Positions 11,959 through 23,960 of a stretch of 64,000 bases of DNA are shown piece after piece; positions within the stretch are counted from its first letter, which is position 1; each line of letters begins with the position of its first letter. The stretch covers positions 30,930,886 through 30,994,885 of the forward strand of contig NC_086374.1 in NCBI RefSeq assembly GCF_036588685.1, written 5' to 3'. The translations under genes were made by a program, and so were the position numbers. This stretch comes from Mytilus trossulus. Its lineage: Eukaryota; Mollusca; Bivalvia; Mytilida; Mytilidae. Below the pieces are notes generated by a model that saw nothing but the letters and a program-made list of their open reading frames with translations, ran no database searches and was not told where the DNA came from.

Positions 11959-13029
11959 CTTTTAACATCACATAAGATTTAAGAATGCTATAGTTTGCTT
12001 ATGAAATACGCAATTCGAAAGGTTATTTAAAATTATTAACATTATATGTGATGTTATGGAAATGGACCTATTAACACCTTAAGTTTACCATATTATCAAG
12101 TTTATAAATTAGTTTTTGTCTACGGAGCACTGTTGGGGACCTATACAGAAAGACAAAATACGCACTCAATATATGGTTTTTTTTTGCGCTTAGTGTAATT
12201 ATATTTTGCGCTTAGTTATTTTAATATTTTGTGATTCACTTTTTCATTCTGTGCACTTAATACAAAATACCACTTTAAATAAAAAAAAAAAAAGTATTCT
12301 GTTAAAGATTACAAAAGAATTTGTCCTTAAACATGTCTGCCTTTAACCTGATTATAAACATTTTTGAAACATTTTTGTTCTTTTATTAATGTTTTCTATC
12401 CGACATTGTAAGTTTATACAACCTATCATCATTATAGAGGTGAACTGCTTAACCCAATTGCGTAAATCTGTGTCTATGGGTAAGAAAAATTAAATCGATG
12501 TGAATGATACTGAGTTTAATCAAATTTCATACATGCCTAAAAACTGCAAGGTATATATTGTTTACTTGAATTTATAAGCTTTTCAACTTTTGTTTGAGGT
12601 TTGGAATATTTGAATAGTTTGGCTTCAAACTTTACTTAAGAGACATTTTAAAATTGTGGAAATGCGCAAGAAGTTATAAAATCGGTACCGATTATGTCAT
12701 CCACAAAAAAAAATCCTTTCTCTGCCGTACTATTGTCTGGTTTTTTTTTTCAACTGTATATTCATGTTACTTGATGTTGCTTTAATGTACGGAATGTTCT
12801 GAATGGTAATGGTGATTCAAAACTTCAACAGAGAAAGACATTGGAGACATAGTCAACTAAAGTCGTGAGTTTGTATAAATTGATGACAAACGAAACAAAA
12901 CATATCCCAATATTGAAGAAAAATACTCCGTCTAGATAAATCAATTAAATTCAGGCATTTGCAAATAAAAAGGTTTAATTACACAAAAAACTGGATGATC
13001 ATCACTTATAAATATTTACATTTATAAGT
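11959..13029. other. Downstream flank of the GPCR gene, no gene seen
   Basis: AT-rich DNA with short homopolymers and three 'gcgcttagt'-like motifs near 12188-12216. It probably contains the 3' untranslated region and terminator of the minus-strand GPCR gene, but no single poly(A) site can be chosen. Confidence 0.45.
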
Positions 13030-13962
13030 TTACACACGAAGTCTCCTTCGTCTACGTTGAGCGCAGTGAAATATACTTTTCAATTGTTGCATAAATTGTT
13101 GACAAGAACACCCGTATAAAATAATGTTTGTTGTACTATTAAACAGAAGTAGAAAATCTGTTATTTCAGCAATTCCAAGCAATAGATAATCGGGTTCATG
13201 ATAAAATAGTCTACCATATGATGATAAAATAGCATCTGGAAGAATACATACTACAAATGATATAATAGTTAGTAATAAAGTTTTGGTTGCTTTCTTCTTT
13301 GCTTTCCTTAATCGAGTTTTCTGGAGACGAAGCAAAATTAAAATGCTCAGTACTGTAATTATGACTATTGGAATAAGTGCACGTAAGATGTAGTAACACA
13401 AGTTATAAGCTTTGCTGAATGTAATAAGCGTGTCACTTTGCTCTGTTGTTTGGTTAGCTCTAAATTCCTCTCTTAATTCCAAGGGAACAGATAATGTCAA
13501 AGTGGTGATAACAATGAACACTGATATGATAACAGCTCGTGTATGCGTGACGATTCTCCTGGCTTTTTGTGCATACCGAACACAAATAAATCGTTCTGTT
13601 GCGATAGTAACTGTTATCCAAGCTGTACACGTCATAGTAGAGTTGAAAAGATAGTGCGCATAAGGAGCCAAAGACTTGTATGCCCTCTCACTTACTGTCG
13701 AGCTAACTGTTCGTCCTAGCATAATGCAGATAAAGTACAGCATGTCATTTAAGACATGCAATAGATTTGAACCAAGCAATATCAATAAGAAAGTATTTGC
13801 AGTTGATCTCATCTTTTTCCTTGACAAAACAATCATACCAATAATGTTGGCTGGAATACCAACTAAACAAAAGATTGGATATAAAACCAAGCCAGTCACA
13901 GAACGCATTAACAGATAGAATCCGAGATAGCTTGATATCTCTGTTGAGTTACTTATATCCAT
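13030..13962 (-). CDS. Class A (rhodopsin-like) G protein-coupled receptor, probable neuropeptide receptor
   Basis: An intronless coding region of 310 residues begins at the ATG at 13962; an upstream in-frame TTG is ignored. Seven hydrophobic segments are visible: TM1 about 22-47, TM2 57-80, TM3 103-130, TM4 143-160, TM5 187-212, TM6 227-247 and TM7 258-284. Family marks are an ERF variant of DRY at 123-125 followed by ICVRYA, and NSTTNIILYG at 275-284 in place of NPxxY. TM1 has GIPANI where GNxxN is usual. N-glycosylation sites occur at N5 and N170. The tail ends in a run of arginines. A strong acceptor (poly-pyrimidine then CAG) lies at 13994-13996, so exon 1 is non-coding and lies upstream. 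Similarity to molluscan FMRFamide- or GPR139-type receptors is inferred; the ligand is unknown. Confidence 0.85.
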   Translation of the reverse strand: MDISNSTEISSYLGFYLLMRSVTGLVLYPIFCLVGIPANIIGMIVLSRKKMRSTANTFLLILLGSNLLHVLNDMLYFICIMLGRTVSSTVSERAYKSLAPYAHYLFNSTMTCTAWITVTIATERFICVRYAQKARRIVTHTRAVIISVFIVITTLTLSVPLELREEFRANQTTEQSDTLITFSKAYNLCYYILRALIPIVIITVLSILILLRLQKTRLRKAKKKATKTLLLTIISFVVCILPDAILSSYGRLFYHEPDYLLLGIAEITDFLLLFNSTTNIILYGCSCQQFMQQLKSIFHCAQRRRRRLRV

Positions 13963-16129
13963 GTTAGATGCTTTGTTCAAGATATTTAGTAATCTGAAAG
14001 CAAAAGAATAAAGATAAGTAAATAGGGAAAACTATAACATAAATAATCATATAAATTATTTCATTTCTTATTATAATTTCATGATATTGGCTTATATTAG
14101 TATACAATACTAGAAATACAAAAAGATGTATGATTTCAGAGGAGGTTTCTTTTTTCTTTTTCTTGTAAGGTAAAGCTTTATAAATTTAGTTTATACAGAA
14201 ACAAAAACTTAAAACAAGTATAAAATCATCGTTTGTGCTTTTTTTCCTATTGGTAACAAGTTTTACTTGTACAGAAAAATGCAAAAAAATATACCGATAT
14301 ATAAGGTATCGTTTTTTATTTGTGTCAATGGAACAAATGTTGTTCAAAGTATTATAATTCAAAGAATATGTTATATCCAAGATGTTAGCTCTTACATTAT
14401 TTTGTTACTAGCAGTCAAAACATTTTAGACTACATAAATACTTATTATTTTTATTTACAAAAATTCAATAGAATAACACGAATGATACTTACGTCTTAAC
14501 TTTACTGTAGAAAGATTGAAATTGACTTTTGTTTTGACTTTTAAAGTTATAAACCTTTCGACGTCAGTGATGTCGCACGGAGCCGATGTGCTAATTAACG
14601 GGAAGGGCTGATTGTAATGTGACTTTCAAAGAAAGGAAATGAACATGATTTTCATCTAATTGAGACTAAAGCCTTGTACGTGTAACTTATGAGAAGATTA
14701 GTTTCCAGCTGTCAAAAATTCGTGAAATCATATACGATCTGACATACTTCCATTCGATTAAATACATAATGAAAAAAAGCATTTTAAAACATGTGAATCA
14801 AAAAGTAATCAGTAAAAAAAGATAGAAGGTCATCTGAGAAAGTAATAGAGATACATAAAGGCAACAAAGTATACCGCTGTTCAAAACTTATAAATCCATG
14901 GAAAAAAAACAAAATCGGGGTAACAAACTAAAACCGAGGGAAACACATATTGATCCAAAACTACACAAAAAAAGCAATGGTTACCATACCGAATGAAAAA
15001 TTAGAACTAGTTGATTACCACCATGAAACACATGTTAGACAACTTCAATATTCAAGATTTAAAGAATTATTTAAAAAAAAAAATCCTTCTATTCTCACCT
15101 AGCACACATGTTTGTTTTCGATTGATGTGTGATAATTTAAATTCTACGCTTAAATTTCGAAAAATTAAAGCATAACCGTAGCCTAAAAAGGAATAATAAA
15201 CTCATCAAAGATACCAGGATTGAAATTTTGTAGGCCAGAGGCTTTTTTCTTTTACAAAAGAATCTAAAAAAACACTCAAATCAAAAAAGTAAAAAATGGC
15301 CAAATAAAGTAAGAAGTTTTATCAAATACAGTGATCTATTCCTGGGCTAGAATATCCTTAGTATTTCGAACTTTTAAAGTTTTTGAAAGACAAGTAAGGA
15401 CAAACATCTTCCAACATTATTTCCAACAATCAGTGACTGTACCTTGTACACAAGTATAGGTCTGGAACGAAAATACCAACTTTTTTTCAACTTTTCTAAT
15501 TTTGAAGGACGCATATACGGGTTCATTACAACTGGTCTCTTAGACTAGACAAAGAAAAATAACAGATAACAGGTTTGTTTTTTTCTTTCTCAGACGAGAT
15601 ATCACGATTATAACTGTCCCAGGATCATGCATTTCAGTCAAGCCATCAGACTAGAGCGAATCAGAAACCATAATGAACAGATTCAGACTGAAAAATTATC
15701 GCTGACTTTAAAAGATACCACCAGGAGACTCTGTTCAATCACTATACATCTTTTATGAACATGACATTCTTTTGAGAATTATAAACGTTCGCGCAAAATT
15801 GAATCAAATGTGTAGCTAGAACTTTTGGCATGCATTAGTACGCAGTCTTTTCTGAAATACTTATCCTGCGTCAGCTTAGATATTTCTGAATTATAAAAGT
15901 TTGAAATCTCACAACTCTGTTCATTTAAGATACATACGGGCGCAGTGAATACTTTTAATAATCATGCAGACATGTTTAGGTTTTTAAATTGTAACTTTCG
16001 TTCAAGATTGTTTTATTAAATTCAGAAATCAGATTAGATTAGTTTGCAAAGATTCATTTTACATCATACTGATGATGGCGGTCTGTTATTCGAAATATTT
16101 CTTGATATTGGTATTTAGAGTTGGTTTTT
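13963..16129. other. Upstream flank of the GPCR with repeat relics
   Basis: Contains the 5' UTR (13963-13993) and intron of the GPCR gene, then AT-rich DNA. About 14840-14965 resembles, in reverse, the 3' tail of a common mussel retroelement. About 15185-15400 is a degraded reverse copy of family C ('gataccaggattg', 'gaatatccttagtatttcgaa'). No exon recognised. Confidence 0.5.
15185..15400 (-). repeat. Dispersed repeat family C, degraded copy
   Basis: Reverse-orientation relatives of segments in the full copy at 28660-29050, including the 'tatcaaaggtaccaggat'-type end and 'gaatatccttagtatttcg'. It is strongly diverged. Confidence 0.5.
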
Positions 16130-17037
16130 TTTCCTTCATATATTTGTGTTTTTTTATACATTTTCAAGGCTTATATATGATTCATCTATTGTATTTTGTA
16201 TCGATTTTCGAGACAATCTAACACCCCAATAAGAAAGAAAAATATATTCTAATACCGAAGCGCAACTCTTCTTCTACCGATAGTGGAACAAGAATGGCTT
16301 ACCTTTCAAGTATACTCCAGTTTTTTTAGGTTTTTTTGTGTTGTTTAATCTCTATATTTTTCTTGGTATTGGTTTTGCTGAATGTTTGTCTTTCGTCTTT
16401 TATTTTACCTTGATGCTTTCCGATTGTCATCGACAAGCGATTATTGGTGTCTATTTGATATCTCTCTTATTACCTTGTCGTCCAATTTGAATTTTGCAAC
16501 AAAACTGTTAGAACCGGAATAGGACAAAACAAGTATGGTATCGGAAATATTTATTGATACTTGAATTTATGACTTCCTTTTTTATATTGTTTTTTTTCTA
16601 CCTTTGTCTTTATCTTTGTCTTTATTTTTTTTATTGTGTGCAGTATAGATTTCGTAACAATTCAATGACCTCTTAAGAATGTAAAACAATATAGTTTAGA
16701 GCCCATGATCAACTAAATGGACCAGGAACCGTTTAACAAGTGTATTCTGGGTTTTTTCCGGTTGGTTCGCGTTGTTGAATCTTCATTTTTCTTGTTAGTG
16801 ATTTGTTGACTGTTTGTTTTTGTCTCTTTTTAGTATATGTACCGTGGTGCTATCAGATGTTCAACGACTGCTGATTCTTGATGTCTATTTGATACCCCTC
16901 TTGTAATCTTGGTGTCCATAGGGATGTAAAAAATTGAACAAGACTCTCAGAATCGAAAATGTACCAAACAGTTATGCTTAGTAAGAAAAATGACAATGAG
17001 ACAAATATCCATCACAGACAAAAAGATAAGTATGTAA

Positions 17038-17640
17038 ACAACAATATGGCACTTTACGGTGTGCTGTGTTCAGTGTGTGGGAGAAACATGTATGATCTGT
17101 ACAAACAACAATACGGCACTGTATGGTGTGCTGTGTTCAGTGTGTGGGAAAACATGTATGATCTGTACAAACAACAATACGGCACTGTACGGTGTGCTGT
17201 GTTCAGTTTGTGGAAGAAACATGTATGATCTGTACAAACAACAATACGGCACTGTATGGTGTGCTGTGTTCAGTGTGTGGGAGAAACATGTATGATCTGT
17301 ACAAACAACAATATGGCACTGTACGGTGTGCTGTGTTCAGTGTGTGGGAGAAACATGTATGAACTGTACAAACAACAATATGGCACTGTACGGTGTGCTG
17401 TGTTCAGTGTGTGTGAGAAACATGTATGATATGTACAAACAACAATACGGCACTGTACGGTGTGCTGTGTTCAGTGTGTGGGAGAAACATGTATGATATG
17501 TACAAACAACAATATGGCACTGTACGTTGTGCTGTGTTCAGTGTGTGGGAGAAACATGTATGATCTGTAAATACAACAATACGACACTGCACAGTTTTTT
17601 GTGTTCATTGTGTGGGAGAAAAGTGCATGATTTGTCCAAA
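17038..17640 (+). repeat. 67-bp minisatellite, about nine copies
   Basis: Successive units start at 17041, 17108 and 17174, giving a 66-67 bp period. Each contains 'acaacaatacggcactgta', 'ggtgtgctgtgttcagtgtg' and 'gagaaacatgtatgat'. Early and central copies are very similar; those after 17540 decay. Both strands stay open in several frames, so the predicted 60-89 residue frames here are repeat artefacts. Single decayed copies occur at 20010-20085, 21765-21835 and 24640-24780. Confidence 0.9.
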
Positions 17641-18652
17641 AAACAATAGGGCACTGTACGGTTTGTAATGATCTGGTATAATAGACTAACATAGAACATC
17701 TGCATCTTTTTTGCAAAAAAAAAACATTTCAAAACTAGAACGTTCGTAGACATTTAAATTAGCACATTCATTATAAATGACTTATAAAAGCTTAACCTTT
17801 GATAGCAGTTCACAAGGACAAAGGAAAAAAATTGAATACTTGCGAGGTCAAGAATTAATATCAGATTTTATGAATTGTAGATTTCAAACTGCAGACCCCT
17901 TGGGTATATCAAATATAATAACAAAAATGATGGGACATGGCATCATATTTTAAGGCAGTGATATCATTCGGTAAAATTCTCATTTAAGGATATTCATTCC
18001 TATAAAGAGTTAGGGTCTACTAACTATATCAACAAGATTTGAATTGTTATTAGTCCCTGACTTGCTTGTCATCAATTTGGAAATTAAAATGTCGTTAATC
18101 TATTATGATTTTTATCATAAAAGACAAAAAGTCTTTAAAAGGTGAAAATCGTTATCAATGGGCATTAACTACAATAAGGAGTGGTAGAATGATGTCCTAT
18201 TTGTCGTCCTAATTGTAGTTCTTGACTTGCTGATAATTTTTGCTTATTTAAAGTTTCTATCTATCTATTATAATTTTTAAATTTTAATGCAAAAAAGCAA
18301 AAAACGAATAAGACAAAATGCGCTAAAACTGCAAAGTTTCCTTTAAATTACATATTCAGGGACAGCCCCAAACAAAGGGTTATTTGATTCCCGTCTAAAA
18401 TTTCAGAGCAGATAGATCTTAACCTGATGAACAATTGTGCCTCTGTCTAAATGCTTAAGTTTCAGAGATAGATGCTAAAATCTGCATTTTACCCTAAATA
18501 TGTTCTATTTTAAACTTGGTATCCATATTGGTTTGTAGGCAAGGTTGTTTCACAGAAGAATGTTGATACGGACGACGAATCCAGGTGAGCTAAAAAAAAT
18601 GTAACCACAAAATATGTTTTTATCAATTTGCCGACTGTTCATTCTACATAAC

Positions 18653-19350
18653 CAGTCAGGGGCATTACTTAAACAAGTAACAATTAAAATTACCTATACA
18701 AGTAATGTTGAAAACGAGGCTAATTTAAATATAACTTATATAAGTTATTTTTCTGAATATTATTTTTATAGGTGTCCAAGAATACAAATTTTACTAGCTT
18801 TAGATATTTTTCACAGTTATCAGGTTATTTTTCCCTTGATATATAAAAACTAATTCTTTAGAAACACTAATTAACTTTCCTACGCACTTATCTTTTATAC
18901 GGACGCTTCTGGCTCAAAAATTGGGCTCTTGGGACTATTAAATTATCATTTTCCTCTAAAATCTTGAAGGTAGACTGATATAAATAGATAGATACTTGTG
19001 AATTAATTAAGACCTGAAGTTATTCATAATTTGTAACCTAAATCAATTACATATGTGCCTTAGATAAATGTAATTGCTATTTTTTTCAAAAATGTTTATA
19101 ATAACTTATTCAAGTAATATTTTTGTCATTATTTTCAAAGCAACCCTTTATCTCTATACTCCTCTCAAATCAGATAAATTCTTTATTTTATGATATAATA
19201 TGTTGTTTAAAATCATACAAACTACATTTAGTCTATGTTTCTATTGAAAATTAAAATAACTCAAGTAAGTAATTTTATTATTTTTAAAATAAAAAATTAC
19301 TTATATAAGTAATTGAAAAAAATAACTTGTTTAAGTAACGCCCCTGACTG
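18653..19350. mobile_element. MITE with CAGTCAGGGGC termini and ATAAC duplication
   Basis: The left end reads CAGTCAGGGGCATTACTTAA and the right end in reverse reads CAGTCAGGGGCGTTACTTAA, continuing as ACAAGT on both. The flanks are ATAAC at 18648-18652 and ATAAC at 19351-19355, a 5-bp target-site duplication. The 698-bp interior is AT-rich with many palindromic 'acttatataagt'-type motifs and no ORF. Confidence 0.8.
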
Positions 19351-20005
19351 ATAACGGGGATATATGAATCATCATCACTTTACCCTTAATCATTCAATGC
19401 TAAAAAATAAATGTTAACATATTTGTTTTAATCGTCTACGTCTATGATCAAACTAATATAAATATCTGTAAAAAAAAGTGTGGTTCCAATTTGCACTCAT
19501 GAGAAGTGCAAATTAATCCAAGAACATGTTTGTTATAAATCCTGAATGATAATTGAAAGGTTTCCTTTTTATTCAATATTGGTGTTGTTTTGTACACTCT
19601 TTAGGTGTACAATTCATTTAGTGTTTACAATTTCGTTTTTCATAACAAACCAACGACCTTGTAAGAAAAATATATTTTAATATCATAAGCAGCTCTGCGG
19701 ATGATATCAGGAAAGCATAAACAGCTAACTCTTTCACTGTATTCTCGGATTTTTATGTTGGTTCGTCTTGTCTAATCTTCATTTTTCTGTTGGAAGTGTT
19801 TTATTTACTATTGGTTGTGCTTTATTTCTTTTCTTCACTGTGGTTTCCGATCAGGACAAACACAATGATACGCTGATAAAAAAACAAATGTCAATTGCAG
19901 TCTGGTTTAGCTTTTTCTAGTAACCTCAACAGGTCAAGATTTTGTAAATATTAAAGAAAGAAATGTTTGATTATCAATGAGACATCTCTTTAGAGAGACC
20001 AGAGC

Positions 20006-20110
20006 ATGAGTATGTTAACAATACGTCATTGCACTATTAGGTGTGTTCAGTGCTGTGGAGAAACATGTATGATCTGTACAAATGTACATAGATCATTTGC
20101 AGCTATTTTA
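20006..20110 (+). repeat. Single decayed minisatellite unit
   Basis: Matches the 67-bp unit in 'tgtgttcagtg' and 'ggagaaacatgtatgatctg', one copy only, at the expected place in the larger tandem unit. Confidence 0.6.
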
Positions 20111-20234
20111 AAGATCAAACATTTTAAAACTACGTTCTCTTTAATTTTTGCTAATATGCTTGGTCTATATGCCATTTTGTGCATTTGAGTTACATATTTG
20201 TAGGTTTGTGTAAGGAATTAAGTTTATAACACAA

Positions 20235-21265
20235 TATGCGTTGAACACCAAATCGAAGAACTTACCTCGATTGTATTGGATACCAAAGCTTCATAAAATT
20301 CCGTATAAACAACGGTATATTGCTGGCTCATCTTCATGTTCCATTTAAGAATTGTCGATTAGATTGACTAAAATTCTATCCGCAGTGGAATAGGGTCTTC
20401 AGAATTACTGTGAAACTGTTTATCCGCGTAGTGGTATTTACCATATGTGGATTCTTAAAAATTCTAAAGTACTTCTAAACAATTTTAAATCTCGGTCTTT
20501 TTCTGAAATAAGTTCTATCAAAACTTTAGATTTTTCAACCCTGTATACCACCATTCCCCATGTGAAATTGAAAAATCGCCTAAAAGAAATGATCCACAAT
20601 GCCTTTCAACATAAAAACGGTAGCATAAATTTATTACTTTGGGATTTCATAAGGCATATTTTGTAAATAGTGACAAACAAAAAGGTAAAACATGCTACAC
20701 AGAAGAACAAGTAGTCTTATGCTGGAGTTTTTTTATCGACAACATATTTGTTGAGTTTAGAGAAAGACTTTTCCAACAAATTGCTGGCATTCCTATGGGA
20801 ACAAACTGTGCGATTCTTCTTGTCGACCTTTTCTTATTTTCAATGAATCGGAGTTCCTCCAGACACTTGTCAAAAACAAGAGGATCAAAGAAGCCAGATA
20901 ATTCCATTTCATTTTCTGATATATTGATGAGGTTCTTTCCATATTTTTCTGATTGGAATCCATTAATAAATCCCCCAGAACTATAATTTAAAGAAACAAC
21001 AGACATGGCTTCCTCCGCCTCATTTTTAGACTGATATGTCGAATTTGACTTACACAGTCATCTCAGTACCAGAATCTATGACAAACAAGACGATTTTGAT
21101 TTTGAAATTATAAATTTCCCCCACCTGAGTAGCAATATACCATTTTCACCTGCATATCGGATATATATTTCCCAACTTATTCGATATTCAAGAGCTTGCA
21201 GCTCCTACTCAGATTTTGCAAAACTGTCGCACGTTCATTCGCTGAACGGTGACATAAGTATCTTT
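20235..21265 (+). pseudogene. Dead Penelope-like reverse transcriptase copy
   Basis: Conceptual translation in shifting frames gives, in order: WIPKLHK (about 20285), MWILKNSK (20445), FSTLYTTIPH (20535-20565), DNIFVEF (20745), GIPMGTNC (20790-20815), and near the end SSNIPFSPAY and LIRYSRAC (21130-21200). The same order is seen in the better copy at 60700-61736. Frameshifts between 20640 and 20700 and after 20840, together with internal stops, disable it; the YIDD catalytic box cannot be read intact. Penelope-like assignment rests on the PKLHK and (Y)IDD context and is not certain. Confidence 0.75.
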
Positions 21266-22544
21266 GTGTATTTTAATGCTTAATCGTGATTTCATGCAAG
21301 GGATTATTGTTTAACATATATGTATTAATATTGTACATCAACAAGGAATATCTTTTATACGAAATAATTATTGATACTTAAATTTATTGTGTTGATTTGT
21401 ACACTTGTTATGCGTATAGATAAAAAAATTTACAGTATCATTTTTCATTACGATCCAACACCCTCGTAAGATAAAATATATATTTTGTATAGTTTAATAC
21501 TTATGAGCATCTCTATTGGTGGTGGATTAGAAACAGTTTAAAATCCAAGTATGTTCCCGGTGATAGTTGATTTCGTTTCTTATCATCTTGATTGTTTTCT
21601 TAAACCCATTGTTTGTTTTTCGTCTTGTTTTTTTAACATGTTTTCCCCTAACCCATCTCAAAACGTTTTTTAACCTAATAAGCAAGGACAGTAAAAAGAT
21701 TGTTAAATTATCAAAATATCGTTAGTAGCCAATGAGACAACAATCCACCAAAGACTAGTGGACGAGTATGTTAACAACAATACGACAGCACTGTAATGTA
21801 AAGTGGTTGTGAGATATACGTATGATTAGTACAAGATTAAACCATTTTGAAAGTAAGTTCATAGATATCTTGATTAGCACATTCATTTCATTTCTAAAAC
21901 TTCTGAAATGTTGACTTTTGATAGCGGTTTACATGGACAACGGACATTGAAGGCGATAATTGGAGAGGTCAAGAAAATTATGTGCGATTTTAGGGATTGA
22001 AGCATTTTAAAGGTATACAACATTGGACTACTAAATGTGAAAAAAATGGATGGGACACGGAGACATATCCAAATCCGGATTTGTCTTTACATTGCTTTGT
22101 TGACTTTGTTTTTGTCTCCTTTTTCTTGAAGTTCTCTGATTTTCTTCGATATAAGATATTTGATTGCCCGTTGGATATCTCTCCTGTATTCTTTTAATTC
22201 GTAGAGAATTGAAAATTGGAACATTATTCTTAAAACCGAAAATTGTGAGCGAATTCAAAACAAAAATTGTCAATTGCAGAATGTTTAAGCTCTACAAATT
22301 AATTTTGTTGTACATACTGGATGTTGTGAAGATTGTAACGATTAGGAAATGTTTCAGTGGTTAAGTCACAAGCATTCGCCTCAGAAAAGAAAATACTAGA
22401 CTACCTAAATAACCCATGGTACTAAACTTACTTCGAGTCTTATATTTTCGATCTGTTATCAGAAGACAAAATAATTACGAATGTCATATACTCTGCTTCG
22501 AAAGATTCCGACAACAAGGTAGGCGTATTATACACCATTGCATG

Positions 22545-22640
22545 TATAAATCAGTTTACCACCGATGGCTTTCGTCTGTTTTTTGTCAGGTTGTTGTCTC
22601 TTTGACACAAATTTCTCATTTCCATTCTCAATTTTGTTAG
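22545..22640 (+). repeat. Dispersed repeat family D, fragment
   Basis: The segment 'aggttgttgtctctttgaca' followed by 'tttccattctcaatttt' matches the end of the longer copy at 35020-35535. Confidence 0.65.
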
Positions 22641-23599
22641 ATTAACGGAATAACAAGTTTAAGTGGAGTTGACGACAATGATATCGAGTCATAACGTAAT
22701 TTGCAACCGATGGACATTTTTCAAATATGTGAGTAAAAGACGGATAAAAGTACCTTGTGTTTTTTTGAGATGGGTGTATATGTCCATAAAAAAACTGTGA
22801 CAAGTGACTGTGTTTTTTATTGTGTTCAATGTGTATAACATAAACGACATCTGCATCGCTTTTGGAGATTAAAACACATTTAAAAGTGCGTAAGTAGATA
22901 TTTAAGTATGCACATTCGTTAAAAAGGATTTATTTAAAGTCAATCTTTGATAGCAAATAAGAATGACAACGGACAAAAGAGTTACAACAGGATAGTTCAC
23001 GAATCTTGTGTCTGATTTTACGGATTGACACATTTCAAACTGTAGGTTCCATTGAACAATTTAATTTTATAACAAAATAAATGGAGCACGTGAATGTAAT
23101 CAAAACCAGTTTTATATTGCAATTAAATAAGACAAATGATAGTTTTTGTTGCATTTTGAATAACGTTTGAAGTTTCTAATGCTGCGAAGGTCATACACAA
23201 GATGACCACACTAATTGAAATTTTGCATTCTAAGTAAAGTTGGAAGCACAGAATATATAAATGCAAATTTGCCGGAAGTTTATTCTACGGACAGGAACAT
23301 AAGTTTCATCATCAATACAAATGTGTTTTAATTGTGTACATCTATGATTATCCTGATGAAGGATATCTGTTATTGGAAAGAATTATTAATAATTGAATTT
23401 AATGGGTTTCGTTTTATTTTAAATTAGTGTTGTAATGTACCTTTTTAGATGTATCAATTTATAATTGAATGCAGTAAAGTTTTTATTAACAACAAAACGA
23501 CCTCGCAAGAAAGATACATGCATATTTTTTAATACCATTGAGCAGCTCTAAGGGAGGTAAATCCAGAAAACTCCGTTGGACGCATTAAATTTTGAACGT

Positions 23600-23960
23600 G
23601 TTTTTCATTTTTTATAGCACTGGGTTAAAACCTCCACTGGTGGACTACTGGTATCTGTTCCCGAGAGTGTCATCAGTCGAGAAGTCAGAATTTTGGTACT
23701 GATATGATTTAGAACAAAACTTTCCAGAAATATCCTTAAATAAATTTTGAAATTATTTTGAAAATATCGTTTCAACTGCCTCAATCAAACTTGTCCTTTT
23801 TTGTCATACAGCTCTTCAACCGTTTCTGTTCTTATACGTCGTTAGCTTTCAAATATTCGGCTTTGGGCGTTCCTAATGTAGGTAAATCCAAAACAACGCT
23901 TCGTCCGCAGGACATTCTTATGTTGTTTTTTTCGATTTTGTTTATACCACTACTGGACTA
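23600..23960 (+). repeat. Dispersed repeat family C, diverged copy
   Basis: Aligns with the first part of the copy at 28660-29050: 'cactggtggac', 'cgagagtgtcatcagtcgag', and 'agtcagaattttggtactga'. It is inserted within the tandem array between block b and block c. Confidence 0.55.

Noticed and set aside
17038..17640. Possible CRISPR array
   Set aside because: The units are contiguous and near-identical with no unique spacers, and the genome is animal.
16959..17753. Overlapping cysteine-rich frames in the 67-bp minisatellite that look like small zinc-finger proteins
   Set aside because: The CxxC spacing is a by-product of the DNA repeat; frames exist on both strands and drift between registers.
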